Shown here in pieces: positions 44,399 to 57,157 of a DNA stretch of 64,000 bases. The notes beneath the pieces are model-generated. The model ran no database searches and had not been told where the DNA came from. It was given only the letters and a program-made list of their open reading frames with translations. Source of the DNA: Ovis canadensis (lineage: Eukaryota; Chordata; Mammalia; Artiodactyla; Bovidae). The translations under genes and the position numbers were made by a program. Each line of letters opens with the position of its first letter. Positions within the stretch are counted from its first letter, which is position 1. The DNA is taken from the NCBI RefSeq assembly GCF_042477335.2, contig NC_091262.1, forward strand, positions 68,062,001 through 68,126,000, in the 5' to 3' direction.

Positions 44399-47283
44399 AC
44401 AACAACTGTATAGGAAACTATGCTAATACTTGGTCCTAAGGCTTGAAGCAACAGCCTCTTGGTTAAATAGGGCAGCAATTTGTCCTGGACTAGACTAGTT
44501 GATTTGGCTGATTTGGGCTAGACTTGGTTGGGCCCATTCATAATTTTCAGTAAGCTGCCAGCGCCTGGAGGCTGGCTAGTCTAAGAGGGCTTATCTCTAT
44601 TCACTTGGTCTCTCAATTTCCATCAGCCTAGCCAAGGCATATGGCAGAGTTCCAAGAGAAATAGAAGAAGAGTTTAAGGCTTCCAAAGGACCAAGTATGC
44701 AACCTCACTTCTGTTTCTTCCTACTAGCCAAAGCCAGCCTAGATTTAAGGACAGAGAAATAGACTCCATCTCTTGATGAAAGAGGCTACAAAATCACATT
44801 GCAAGTATGTGGTTACAGAAAATTGTGGCTCTTTCTGCAGTCTACCATACCATCTGTTGGCTAGCCGATGACTTATGGCATGGTGTAGAATACAAGGTGA
44901 GCTACGACAATAAGATCCTGACTCTCAGGAACACAGGCCTGAAACACAAGCCTGAGAAATGTACAGTAAGAGCTGAAGCTTGAAAGAAGTCTTTCAGCTG
45001 GAGATGAAACAGTAGCTACAACAGGCTCCATATGACCCAAAGCAACTAAAACAGGAAGAGAAAAAATGGTTCAGACACCAAGAGTGACACAGTGATGCCA
45101 TAGAAGGGACCCTGAGAAAGATCAAGAAAGAAGCGGGAAATTAGAGCTGTTTTTGTTCCACCCAGCCTTTCACTCCCAGTTCTAATCCATACAGAGCCCT
45201 ACAATAAGCCCCAGCTTTATTCAGGCTGAGTTCTTCGCAACCAAAAGTCTAACCAGATCAGTTTATGAGAAACGTATGGGCAATCTTTTTTCCTTTTTCT
45301 TTCTTTCTAAACAGAATTAAGCCACCTATCCTTTTTAAAAAATGAGAAATAAAGTGCATTTTGGATGCATGAACAAATTTGGGACTGAGAGAAGCAAGAA
45401 TCTGATAATGAAAGCTTTGAAATAGTACAGCACACAAGTGACAAAATACAGTTAATTTTCATGAATAAAAATTCTATGAATTTTCTTGTATTCATATTCA
45501 GTTTTCACTCTGTAATAGTCAATGTTCATGCAGAGGTATGTAGGAGATATATCTTTACATCCATGTTGCTCTTCTCCACTGTTTTCCATTTGAGAACCAC
45601 TGATACAAAGAAACATAGGCTTCATTACAAGATGTAAACATTGCAATCTGCATGAAGGAAATCATATTACAAGCTAAATTTGGATTTGCAACCAAGTTAC
45701 AGTCCACTAAATCCTAAGTACTTTTTTTTTTTCCAGCCAAAGAGCTATATTGCATTTCAAGTCTCTTGTTAGAAACTGATGCTAGGAATTGACAAGATAA
45801 TAGGATGGAGAAAGTTTTCAGATCTCATTTACAGCAGATGGGAGAAGGGTCAGTTTCCTGGGTAATGAAGCATTGTCTGGTTGCCCCTAAATCACTCCAA
45901 ACTCTGCCTGGTCCCCAGAGGCTTAGAAAAGCATGTGCCATTATCCCTACTCTTCAGAGCATTATTCTAACACCTCAAAAAAGAAAAGTTGTGATAAATG
46001 ATCTGAGAATGGGGAGACACAAATGCCAAACTTCAAATTTTGGCTTAAAAAAATAATCCATTCTCCTTTTAAGAGAGAGAGACTTGCAATGCATAGAAAC
46101 AGCTTTTAATTTATATCTAACACTAGATCTTTTGTCTAATTTGTTCTTACTCAAACTAATGAGTCTTGAAAGCTCCCATTGAAAACTTGTTGCTAACAAA
46201 ACACAGAGGAAAATTAAGGGGCACTGCCTCTGCCCTTCATTCCAGTTCTAGTCTCATGGCTCCATTCTTCCATCTGTAGATACTTTCCTTCCACTCTCAT
46301 CTCTCAGGAAACTGCCTGATCTTGTGAGTCATGTGTTTGGCTTCCCTGGGAAGGCAGGGAACATGTTGTTGAGGATTAATAAAGGAAAGCATAGTTCCTA
46401 ATCTTTTAATTTCAGCATCAAAGAGCTGTCTTTGGCCCCCATGCTTGGTTCAGTTAAGCCCTCATGGAGGCCCCTGCCATTTTGAAGGATAGAAGATTTT
46501 TACAGAACTCCCAGGATTTCTGAAATTACAATTTATATACTATTATGAGCACCTAGATAAGAGACTTACTTATCAGGCTCACCAGCATCCACAGATGTCA
46601 GGAGAAACAGGATCTATCTGCAAACAGCATTGTATACTAGACAGAATGTCATACTGAAAACCATAAGAACTGGTCCAGAAAATTCTACTCCTAAAAATTC
46701 ATACAGGCCTAAAACCCTTTCAAGGGTTTACCCACCTCTTTCAAGCCTTTATATCTTAGAGCAGTAAATATCAGGAGCCTGAATATGAACTACCATTGTG
46801 AGCCATATTTTACAAATTATTAAATTTGTGATCTGCATCAGCTTGATTTATTTGAATCCTGGTCTGTGATCCTAGGCTAATTTATAGTGATTAATTCATC
46901 ATCAATGGCCTCACTGATTCTGAAAAGCTATCCCCACCTCCTTGATAGTTTACTCCTCTCCAACTCACATAAATTTCTCTATTTTGCACAAGCATTCTTT
47001 AGGCTTCTTTACAGATTTGTGTGCATGACCAGAGGAAAGAAAAATTATTTCAAGAGATACCAAAGTAACATCTGCCCAACAATGACTGGATAGGGGAAAA
47101 GATTCCTATATCTGCCTGCATACATGGGAAATTTCTAATCCTAATGTATGCAGCATATAAGAGAGATATTCACATTCTCTTTCTTAAAAGAAAGACTTTA
47201 GTGAACCTGACTCAAACTTATCTTTTAAGTTCCATTCCTAATGTAAAATATAATGGAAATTGTGGCATTCATATTAATAGTAG
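44399..47283. other. 2.9 kb without recognised gene or element
   Basis: Includes a short T run near 45722-45733. Frames reach 60-83 codons without recognisable content. I cannot name any repeat in it. Confidence 0.5.
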
Positions 47284-48100
47284 AAATACTAGTATCAATA
47301 TCAATAGCCTCAGATATGCAGATGACACCACCCTAATAGCAGAAAGTGAAGAAGACTAAAGAGCTTCTTGATGAAAGTGAAAGTGGAGAGTGAAAAAGTT
47401 GGCTTAAAACTCAACATTCAAAAAACTAAGGCCATGGCATCTGGTCACATCACTTCATGGCAAATAAATTGGGGGAAAAAATGGGGGAAATTTATGGGGG
47501 AAAATAAAACAGTGATAGACTTTATTTTCCTGGGCTCCAAAATCACTGCAGACAGTGACAGCAGCCTTGACATTAAAAGACACTTGCTCCCTAGAAGAAA
47601 AGCTATGAGAAATCTAGACAATGTATTAAAAAGCAGAGACATCACTTTGCCAACCAAGGTCCACATAGTCAAAGCTATGGTTTTTCCAGTAGTCACGTAC
47701 AGATGTGAGAGTCTGACCATAGGGAAGGCTGAGCACCAAGAAATTGATGCTTTTAAACTGGTGTTGGAAAAGACTCTTGAGGGTCCCTTGGACATTAGGG
47801 AGATCAAGCCAGTCAGTCATAAAGGAAATCAACCCTGAATATTCACTGGAAAGACTAATGCTGAAGATAAAGCTCCAATACTTTGGCCACCTGATGTGAA
47901 GAGCCAACTCACTGGAAAAGACCCTGAGGCTGGGAAATGTTCAGTGCGGGAGGAGAAGGGGGTGACAGAGGATGAGATGATTGGATGGCATCATTGACTC
48001 AGTGGACATAAGTTTGGGCAAACTCCAGGAGACAGTGAAGGACAGGAAAGCCTGGTATGATGCAATTCATGGGATCACAGAGAGTTAGACACAACGGTTA
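47284..48100 (+). mobile_element. BovB, 5'-truncated, older and decayed
   Basis: Starts at the segment for [13 protein letters not shown] (YADD still encoded near 47314) and ends in GGATCACAGAGAGTTAGAC. It carries a local expansion at about 47468-47505, where ATGGGGGAAA-like units are repeated three times in place of the single GATGGGGAAACAG of other copies, plus a frameshift near 47358 and further breaks after 47760. Confidence 0.9.
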
Positions 48101-49039
48101 ATAGTGGAACTATTACTGTTATAAACTCTGTAACATTTCCATATTTGCTATTTCTCATTTTTGATATCCCCTGTTTACTACCACACATTTATTAGCAGAA
48201 AATTTCTTAAAAGAAAAATCTTGTTGCCTGTGTCTGGCATAGGAAGAAAGTAAGGGGTTAGGGACTGAAACCCATCTCCCTAGTCCTAGAATTCAAAGTG
48301 CTGGGTTGGGTGTGATTATCTCCTAAGAAGAGAAATATGAAACAGGGGCTCCTGGAGCTGCCTGGGTAAGGAGGAGCCATGCTGGGCCAGAGAAACAGCT
48401 CTGGGACTAAAATAGGAAGGTCCATGTGATGTTCTTCAGCAGCTGTGTTCATTCTATATTCTCAGTACTCTTCATAATTATCCCAGAACCAGCAGCACTA
48501 TCCAGCAGGTTCTCCTGAGAATAAAGCTATAAAGAATGTTTTCTTAAGATGGAGATGAGCAGCTAGCGTGCTCTGTGCACCAGCGAGCTGAGTGTCATTG
48601 AGTTTTTTGTCTTGTTTTGTTTCTATGTTTTGCTTTGGTTTCAATTGAGCATTTGGATTTGGTGTGATTTGCCTTGGGGGCCAGTGTTCATTCTGTTCTT
48701 CCACTTCTAATAATGTGCAAACCTCTCCATGGGTCTGTTCCCAACTTTCCTGCTGTCTTCTCTGCCTTCTTGTTTCCTCTTACATACCCATCTTCTCTGA
48801 CAGTTCTCAAAATTCATTATGATTATCAATGTATATTCCATTTACATGGTATTCAGTGTTCAAAGTGCCCACACATGTCATATGCATTTAAATATGATAA
48901 TAACCTTAGGTGATGTATTTTATCATCATTTTATAAATAAAGACAATAGTTAAAACCAAATGCTTTTCTTTCAGATCTATTAACATTTAACACTATTGAA
49001 CACTTGAAATCATCAAAAAGGGTTTGCACTAGTCTTTGT
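48101..49039. other. Mostly unassigned; possible MIR traces
   Basis: A short part near 48880-48960 (TGATAATAACCTTAGGTGATG) resembles MIR weakly. Nothing else supportable. Confidence 0.4.
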
Positions 49040-49250
49040 ATCTGCACTCTTAATTCTCACAGCAGTCCAGTGAGGAATATTATTAATTCTCCTTATGTTT
49101 CAGAAAACAAGTAACATGCCCACCTTTGCATAACTAGGAATCAGCATAGTCTTAGGTTTTCTTGAGGTTACATAACCACTAAGCACCAGAGTCAGACTAA
49201 AACCCCTGTCTTCTGATTCTGAATCAGAAATCTATTACAAATCTATTACA
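49040..49250 (-). mobile_element. MIR SINE relic
   Basis: CTTAATTCTCACAGCAGTCC, GAAAACAAGTAACATGCCC, CTAAGCACCAGAGTCAGAC and CCTGTCTTCTGATTCTGA follow the inverted MIR order, interrupted by an insertion of about 30 bp. Confidence 0.65.
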
Positions 49251-49689
49251 GTTCTTTTGTTTCCTCTTCAAGCCCTGGATCGTGGCAAAACACATTTGGT
49301 TGTTAGATTCATTAAAACATTTTAAATAAAAAGTGTCAAAAGGCATCATAATAAAAGGAAGTATTTTCTCTAGAAATTATGTTTCACACACCAGAAAGCA
49401 GAACAGAAAGAGTTAAAAGACCCCACTGAAGCTGACTCACCCCATAATTTATCTAATGCTATAAAAATGAAAGACTTCTTCAGTTTCCTGACTGCTTAGT
49501 CGTCTTAAAGGTGAAATGCCCTGGGGGTCCATAAATAGGTTTTGTTCTTTTGCAGTGCTCAATGTTTCAAAGTGTTTTTTATCTTTAAAATATTAAGTAA
49601 ACACTGCAAAGTACTTAAATGGGCTCTGGGGGCATCTCAGGTTTGATTCTGGCCCTTCGGCAAAGCTACTGAAGTATAGATCTGGAGAA

Positions 49690-50240
49690 ATAATCAAAAG
49701 AAAACTAAATTCACAGCTTTCTTTAAATATTTTATAGCATAACGTGTTAATGTTTCACCTGCCAGCTGCTTCAGCTGGTTTATAAGCAGCTGTCCTAAGT
49801 GCAAGGATTGAGCTGCCTGCGTGGTCACCGCATCCACAAAAGCAAGACCCAGGAGCTGGGGAGCAGCCAAAGAGAGGAAGGCCCTGGCCCCTGCCAGTTG
49901 CAGCCTCCTTTTCTTTTCCGACTTCCCCTCAGTAGGAAAGTACATTAGGAACTGCTTGAGATGAACAATAATTTGCCAGCATTTGGTCATCTCTCTGGCA
50001 GCAGTGTCCACAAGGAGCACTTAACATTGCACAGAGAAAACGGTTCCCAGCCATCAGCTTCCTCCCCAGAAGCGGCCAACCATTTCACAAATGGGGAACT
50101 GGAGAGTAGCAAGGATGCCTCAGCTCAGACTCATCCCTGCTGCTGCGAAGAACAAAAATTGCCACTAAACACTTCGTTTGCCAGCAGTACATGTCAGTAT
50201 CATCATCATGTATACACAAAGGCTTTTTAATAGCAATTCT
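49690..50240. other. Non-repeat patch with overlapping opposite frames
   Basis: No interspersed repeat is recognisable here, and base composition is more balanced than in the surroundings. A reverse-strand frame spans 49694-50020 (108 codons) and a forward frame 49961-50230 (89 codons). The reverse frame contains GCAG|GTGAAA near its middle-end (complement around 49750-49760), which would be a good splice donor, and a pyrimidine-containing stretch before TTAAG at about 50020-50040 that could be a weak acceptor. I do not recognise either product. It could be an exon, a conserved non-coding element or ordinary unique DNA. 49251-49689 and 50241-50991 hold nothing else recognised. Confidence 0.35.
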
Positions 50241-50991
50241 AAATGAAACTCCAACACATTCCCCACCCATCTGAACTCTCAAAGTTTCAAGAACAAAATC
50301 ATTCAAGGGATTTATTTTCAAGCTATGTCCTATACTCTGTAAAGGAAAAAGCAAATAAAACCCTTTCTCCACACACAGTCACAGACACAAATACTGAGAT
50401 TCTTTTCTAGATCTCAGCAATACTCGCCCCCAAAAGGTTTTCGCGGTAGTTCAGAGAATCTGAACTCCATTTCTCTTTCTGCCTCTCCAGAGATCTAAGT
50501 TGCGGTTACTTAGCATAGTAAGAAGGGTAGAAACACAGAGACCTCAGGCTAACAACACTTCTCCCCTTCTCCAAAATCCATATGTTGCTCTGAACAGTCC
50601 CCAGTTGTCTGGAGACTTGGATCCATCTGGCATGAAGGGTTGGGTCACTCATAGCTTCTGGTATCCCTTTACATTCACTGATTTACATGAGGGATAAGGA
50701 GCCTTCAAGGCAAACAACTCAAATATGGTCCAAGATTAGAGTTCAGTCATAGATGGCATATCTGGCCAACAAAAGTGAGCAGAGGGAGAAGGCAAATTGC
50801 CTGGGAGCCCTACAGAGGCCCTAGAAAAGAAATCGTTCCAAGCGAAGATGGAGGTATCTGGCACGATGACTCAGCAACAGAGCCTAAAGTTTAGAGGAAA
50901 GTGTCAGTTATGGCTGCCTTGAAATAGGCATTTGAACATGCCCATATCCAGAAAAAAGTGAACTAAAAGCAGCTTGCAGTTACAACAGAGT

Positions 50992-53900
50992 ATACCATGG
51001 GCTGCCGGGAGGAGCTACAACACGTCTGAGGTCAGGGGCGGCAACCAGGAGGAGCAACCCCAAGTCCAAGGAGTGGTGGCTGCGCAGGCGCAGGGGGGCC
51101 TAGAAAAGCTATTCCACATTCAAGGTCAGGAGGGGTGGCAGTGAGGAGATACCCCTCAGCCAAGGTAAGAGAAACTCAAGTAAGATGGTAGGTGCTGCAA
51201 GAGGACATCAGAGGGCAGACACACTGAAACCATAATCATAGAAAACTAGTCAGTCTAATCACACTAGGACCACAGCCTTGCCTAATTCAGTGAAACTAAG
51301 CCATGCCCTGTGGGGCCACCCAAGATGGGCGGGTCATGGTGGAGAGGTCTGACAGAATGTGGTCCCCTGGAGAAAGGAACGGCAAACCACTTCAGTATTC
51401 TTGCCTTAAGAACCCCATGAACAGTATGAAAAAGCAAAATGATAGGATAGTGAAAGAGGAACTCCCCAGGTCACTAGGTGCCCAATATGCTACTAGAGGT
51501 CAGTGGAGAAATATCTCCAGAAAGAATGAAGGGATGGAGCCAAAGCAAAAACAATACCCAGCTGTTGATGTGACTGGTGATAGAAGCAAGGTCCGATGCT
51601 GTAAAGAGCAATATTGCATAGGAACCTGGAATGAAGGTCCATGAATCAAGGCAAATTGGAAGTGGTCAAACAGGAGATGGCAAGAGTGAATGTCGACATT
51701 CTAGGAATCAGCAAACTAAAATGGACTGGAATGGGTGAATTTAACTCAGATGACCATTACATCTGCTACTGCGGGCAGGAATCCCTCAGAAGAAATGGAG
51801 TAGCCATCATGGTCAACAGAAGAGTCCGAAATGCAGTACTTGGATGCAATCTCAAAAACGACAGAATGATCTCTGTTCATTTCCAAGGCAAACCATTCAC
51901 TATCACGGTAATCCAAGTCTATGCCCCAACCAGTAACACTGAAGAAGCTGAAGTTGAACGGTTCTATGAAGACCTACAAGACCTTTTAGAACTAACACCA
52001 AAAAAAGATGTCCTTTTCATTATAGGGGACTAGAATGCAAAAGTAGGAAGTCAAGAAACACCTGGAGTAACAGGCAAATTTGGTCTTGGAGTACACAATG
52101 AAGCAGGGCAAAGACTAATAGAGTTTTGCCAAGAAAATGCACTGGTCATAGCAAACACCCTCTTCTAACAACACAAGAGAAGACTCTACACATGGACATC
52201 ACCAGATGGTCAACATCGAAATCAGATTGATTATATTCTTTGCAGCCAAAGATGGAGAAGCTCTATACAGTCAGCAAAAACAAGACCAGGAGCTGACTGT
52301 GGCTCAGATCATGAACTCCTTATTGCCAAATTCAGACTGAAATTGAAGAAAGTAGGGAAAACCGCTAGACCATTCAGGTATGACCTAAATCAAATCCCTT
52401 ATGATTATACAGTGGAAATGAGAAATAGATTTAAGGGACTAGATCTGAGAGATAGAGTGCCTGATGAACTATGGACGGAGGTTCGTGACATTGTACAGGA
52501 GACAGTGATCAGACCATCCCCATGGAAAAGAAATGCAAAAAAGCAAAATGGCTGTCTGAAGATTCCTTAAAAACAGCTGTGAAAAGAAGAGAAGAGAAAA
52601 GCGAAGGAGAAAAGGAAAGATATAAGCATCTGAAAGCAGAGTTCCAAAGAATAGCAAGGAGAGATAAGAAAGCCTTCCTCAGTGATCAACGCAAAGAAAT
52701 AGAGGAAAACAACAGAATGGGAAAGACTAGAGATCTCTTTAAGAAAATTAAAGACACCAAGGGAACATTTCATGCAAAGATGGGTTCGATAAAGGACAGA
52801 AACGGTATGGACCTAACAGAAGGAGAAGATATTAAGAAGAGGTGGCAAGAATACACAGAAGAACTGTACAAAAAAGATTTTCACAACCAAGATAATCACG
52901 ATGGTGTGATCATTCACCTAGAGCCAGACATCCTGGAAGGTGAAGTGAAGTGGGCCTTAGAAAGCATCACTACGAACAAAGCTAGTGGAGGTGATGGAAT
53001 TCCAGTTGAGCTATTTCAAATCCTGAAAGATGATGCTGTGAAAGTGCTGCACTCAGTATGCCAGCACATTTGGAAAACTCAGCAGTGGCCACAGGACTGG
53101 AAAAAGTCAGTTTTCATTCTAATCCCAAAGAAAGGCAATGCCAAGAATACTCAAACTACCACACAATTGCACTCATCTCACACGCTAGTAAGGTAATGCT
53201 CAAAATTCTCCAAGCCAGGCTTCAGCAATATGTGAACCATGAACTTCCAGATGTTCAAGCTGGTTTTAGAAAAGGCAGAGGAACCAGAGATCAAATTGCC
53301 ATCATCCACTGGATCATCGAAAAAGTAAGAGAATTCCAGAAAAACATCTATTTCTGCTTGATTGACTATGCCAAAGCCGTTGACTCTGTGGATCACAAGA
53401 AACTGTGGAAAATTGTTCAAGAGATGGGAATACCAGACCACCTGATCTGCCTCTTGAGAAACTTATATGCAGGTCAGGAAGCAACAGTTAGAACTGGACA
53501 TGGAACAACAGACTGGTTCCAAATAGGAAAAGGAGTATGTCAAGGCTGTATATTGTCACCCTGCTTATTTAACTTCTATGCAGAGTACATCATGAGAAAC
53601 GCTAGGCTGGAAGAAGCACAAGCTGGAATCAAGATTGCCAGGAGAAATATCAATAACCTCAGATATGCAGATGACACCACCCTTATGGCAGAAAGTCAAG
53701 AGGAACTAAAAAGCCTCTTGATGAAAGTGAAAGAGGAGAGTGGAAAAAGTTGGCCTAAAGCTCAACATTCAGAAAATGAAGATTATGGCATCTGGTCCCA
53801 TCACTTCATGGGAAATAGATGGGGAAATAGTGGAAACAGTGTCAGACTTTATTTTTCTGAGCTCCAAAATCACTGCAGATGGTGATTGCATCCATGAAAT

Positions 53901-54452
53901 TAAAAGATGCTTACTCCTTGGAAGGAAAGTTATGACCAACCTAGATAGCATATTCAAAAGCAGAGACATTACTTTGCCAACCAAGGTCCATCTAGTCAAG
54001 GCTATGGTTTTTCCAGTGGTCATGTATGGATGTGAGAGTTTGACTGTGAAGATAGCTGAATGCCAAAGAATTGATGGTTTTGAACTGTGGTGTTGGAGAA
54101 GACTCTTAAGAGTCCCTTGGTCTGCAAGGAGATCCAACCAGTCCATTCTAAAGGAGATCAGCCCTGGGATTTTTTTGGAAGGAATGATGCTAAGGCTGAA
54201 ACTCCAGTACTTTGGCCACCTGATGTGAAGAGTTGACTCATTGGAAAGACTCTGACGCTGGGAGGGATTGAGGGCAGGAGGAGAAGGGGATGACAGAGGA
54301 TGAGATGGCTGGATGGCATCACTGACTTGATGGACGTGAGTCTGAGTGAACTCCAAGAGTTGGTGATGGACAGGGAGGCCTGGAGTGCTGTGATTATGGG
54401 GTCGCAAAGAGTCAGACATGACTAAGGACTGAACTGAACTGATACCATGGGC
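50992..54452 (+). mobile_element. Full-length BovB with 11-bp duplication, disabled
   Basis: The element runs 51003-54441 (about 3.4 kb) and is flanked by ATACCATGGGC at 50992-51002 and 54442-54452. It has a GC-richer 5' UTR of about 300 bp with CpG sites (GGCTGCGCAGGCGCAGGG near 51079), then the endonuclease, connector, reverse transcriptase and C-terminal regions, and the CTGAA tail. It is the only copy in the window with a 5' end. It carries the younger-type tail with small differences (GGGAGGGATTGAGGGC). Confidence 0.95.
51303..54441 (+). pseudogene. BovB endonuclease-RT polyprotein, broken
   Basis: Encoded in order: N-terminal segment to CIGTWN (51303 to about 51632); apurinic-type endonuclease with MNQGKLEVVKQEMARVNVDI, FIIGD and later QRWRSSIQSAKTRPGADCG-SDHE (about 51632-52330); a Lys/Arg-rich connector; RT from about 52960, with [17 protein letters not shown] and YADD at 53664-53675; and the C-terminal Arg-rich end. 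Lesions: frameshift near 51634; TGG to TAG at 52031-52033 in the GD-W-NAK endonuclease motif; CAA to TAA at 52166-52168; frameshifts near 52510, 53142, 53740 and 54245; CGA to TGA at 54226-54228. The product would nick target DNA and copy element RNA in place; this copy cannot make it. Confidence 0.93.
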
Positions 54453-55319
54453 AATCAGGCCAGAGTAGATAGTGTGGTATCCAGTGCAGCAGTGGCAGCA
54501 GTGAATGATCCCTGATCACTTGTGAAAATACCCAGAGACCCACAAGAAGACTAGATTGAAGAAACTCTAGAGAATGGGGTTGTCATCCCACCTTGAGGTC
54601 AGCATTGGGAGTTATCCCAAATTACTATATCCCAAATATAGTATCCCAAATACAGTCTTGTCAGAAAAATAACAAGACTGTGTTTATAATTTCTGGATAT
54701 TGCAGGTTACTGAAGAACAATCACTCAATCCTCAAATACTTATTTCTAAAAGGTTATAGCTCTCCACTCTAGATGGACAACAGCTACTTGAAGTCCCAGC
54801 ATGAATTCATGTGGAAACCTCCCTATCTTTTCAGCTGTTTTGAGCTCCTGTTGAATCCCCAGTCATCCTTTCAGACAGGTAGTGTCTGAAGTATTGATAC
54901 ATCCAGAAGTATCTGAAGCCCAGGCTAATATCTGCCTAGGCATCTATTGATACAAATATCTCCATACAGACTAATGTGGGGATTTCTAAAATATAAAGTG
55001 TTTGACTCTTTTAGACCCTGTATTTGAAAATCTTATTCTTTTATCTTCAATGCTACCCTGAATTTTCAAGAAGCAATATAAATTATAAAGAACACATGAT
55101 TTTGCTTTTAATGGAAATTATATTTGAGCTTATTTCATTTCTTGACCAAGTCCTTTGAGATATGACATCAAAGAAGTAATGTACCCTGCAGCCCAAACAT
55201 TTTGTTGCTATGCCTTCTCACAGAATGATATCAAAAGTGATAGGGAAAAATTTCAAACTTATGTGAAAAAGCAATAATTACTCCATTTTCTGGCCCCTTT
55301 ACAACAAAAACCTGTGGAA
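54453..55319. other. No gene or repeat recognised
   Basis: Nothing supportable. A near-duplicate of CCCAAATA... occurs at 54618-54652 as a small local repeat. Confidence 0.45.
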
Positions 55320-56262
55320 AGAATTGCCTCCACATATTTTCCTCTCTTCTTTCCTGAATTCACTCCAGTCTGTTCTGTCTCACAAACTATACGTTGACAG
55401 ATCCAATGTCGACTCTTGGTTGTTATTTTACTCACTCTATGAGCAGCAATTGGCTCCGCTGTTGACTCTTTTTCTTGACTTCCAAATTATTTCTCTGGTC
55501 TGGGCCTCTCCCCTAAAGCCCAGATTCATGTAGCCAACTGCCTATCTCACTTCACTTGACAACTAAGGCATTTCAAACTGAACATTTACAAAACCAAAGT
55601 CTTCATTTCTTCTTCCTACACCCTGTTCCCTCTGTTTTCCCCAGTCTCAATAAATGTCAACTCTATTCCTCTGTGGGCCAGAAATCTTGAAGTCATCTTT
55701 GACTCTTTTTCTCAGACCTCATTATTAAATCCATCATAAAATCCTATAATACTGACCTTCAAATATATATCTCGAATCTGATCACTTCTCACCACTGTTC
55801 TACTATCTAAGCTTCCATTATGTCTTGTATGCATAACTGCAATTGTCTCCTAACTAATCTTCCTGTCTTCATCCCCTTACTCCTCAACAGTCTTTATCCA
55901 CATAGAAATCACAATGCTTCTGTTAAAATACAACTTGACCATGTCACTTCTCCACTCAAAACCCTTGCACAACTTGCTGTGCATCATAAAGTCCAGAGTT
56001 CTTCTTATCACATCTCCAAGGCCTGACCTACTCTGGAGCTCGCCATCTTTTTAATGTCATCTCCTGCTACTCTCTGCCCCCTTTCCTCCACTGTATCCAT
56101 TCTGGCCTACTTTCTGCTCCTCCAGCAGCCTAGATGTTCCCATCTCAGAGTCTTTGTTCCCACTTCCTGGAGTTATCTCCTATTTCATGATTCATCCTTT
56201 CCCTTCCTTCTGGTCTCTTCTCAAATATCCCTGATCAGAGTACCTTCCCTGACTCTCTGACT
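55320..56262 (+). mobile_element. L2 LINE relic
   Basis: Long, fairly ordered L2 3' half: CAACTGCCTATCTCAC, CTTGAAGTCATCTTTGACTC, GATCACTTCTCACCACTG, AATTGTCTCCTAACTAATC, GACCATGTCACTTCTCCACTC, and TCATCTCCTGCTACTC to ACCTTCCCTGACTCT. Short frames of 68-69 codons in it may be decayed L2 ORF2. Confidence 0.75.
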
Positions 56263-56476
56263 GCTGCTGCTGTTTAGTCATTAAGTCGTGTCTGACTCTT
56301 TGTGATCCCATGGACTGTAGCCAGCCAGGCTTTTCTGTCCATGGGATTTCCCAGACAAGAATACTGGGTGTGTTGCCATTTCCTTCTCCAGGGGATCTTC
56401 CTCACCCAGGGATTGAACCAGCATCTCCTGCTTAGCAGGTGGATTCTTTACCACTGAATCATCTGGGAAACTGACT
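56257..56476 (-). mobile_element. Bov-tA SINE
   Basis: Body about 56263-56470, head at the right (CACTGAATCATCTGGGAAA). CTGACT flanks it at 56257-56262 and 56471-56476. The left end is a short CTG run (complement of a CAG tail). Confidence 0.88.
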
Positions 56477-56590
56477 ATCTAACTATTTTACAAGAAAAGA
56501 ACACCCCCACTTCCACTCTCCTTCCCCTTGCTTAGCTTTGCTTCTCCTTCAGAGCTAATGAACACCTGACAGAATGATTTGCTCCCCCCA

Positions 56591-56833
56591 CCCCACATTA
56601 GAATGTGGGCTTCCCTTGTAGTTCAGTTGGTAAAGAATCTGCCTGCAATACAGGAGACCCAGGTTCAACTCCTGGCTAGGGAAGATTCCCTGGAGAAGGA
56701 AATGGCACTCATTCCAGTATTCTTGCCTGGAGAATCCCATGGACAGAGGAGACTGGCAGGCTACAGTCCATGGGGTCACAAGAGTTGGACACGACTTAGT
56801 GACTAAACCACCACCACCCCCACATTAGAATGT
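56591..56833 (+). mobile_element. Bov-tA SINE with 16-bp target-site duplication
   Basis: Body 56607-56817, complete from GGGCTTCCCTTGTAGTTCAG to a CCACCACCACC tail. Flanked by CCCCACATTAGAATGT at 56591-56606 and 56818-56833, the longest perfect duplication in the window. Confidence 0.95.
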
Positions 56834-56914
56834 AAGCTCTATTAAAGTAGGGATACTGACTGCTTTGATCACTGAGATACCCTCATCACCCAGACCATTA
56901 TTCACTCACATTAC

Positions 56915-57157
56915 CACATTTCAGCTTCCCAGATGGTGCAGTAGTAAAGAATCCCTCTGCCAATGCAGGAGACACAGGAGACACGGGTTCAATCCTTGGG
57001 GCAGGGAGATTCCCAGGAGAAGGAAATGTCAACCCACTCCAGTATTCTTGCCTGGAAAATTCTATGGACAGAGGAGCCTGGTAGATTACAGTCCATGGGA
57101 TTGCAAAGAGTTGGACATGACTGAGCAGCTGAGCACACACACACACATCACATTTCA
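56915..57157 (+). mobile_element. Bov-tA SINE with 9-bp duplication
   Basis: Body 56924-57148, head GCTTCCCAGATGGTGCAG, with an extra GAGACACAG copy near the box B region and a short CA tail (57132-57147). Flanked by CACATTTCA at 56915-56923 and 57149-57157. Confidence 0.93.
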
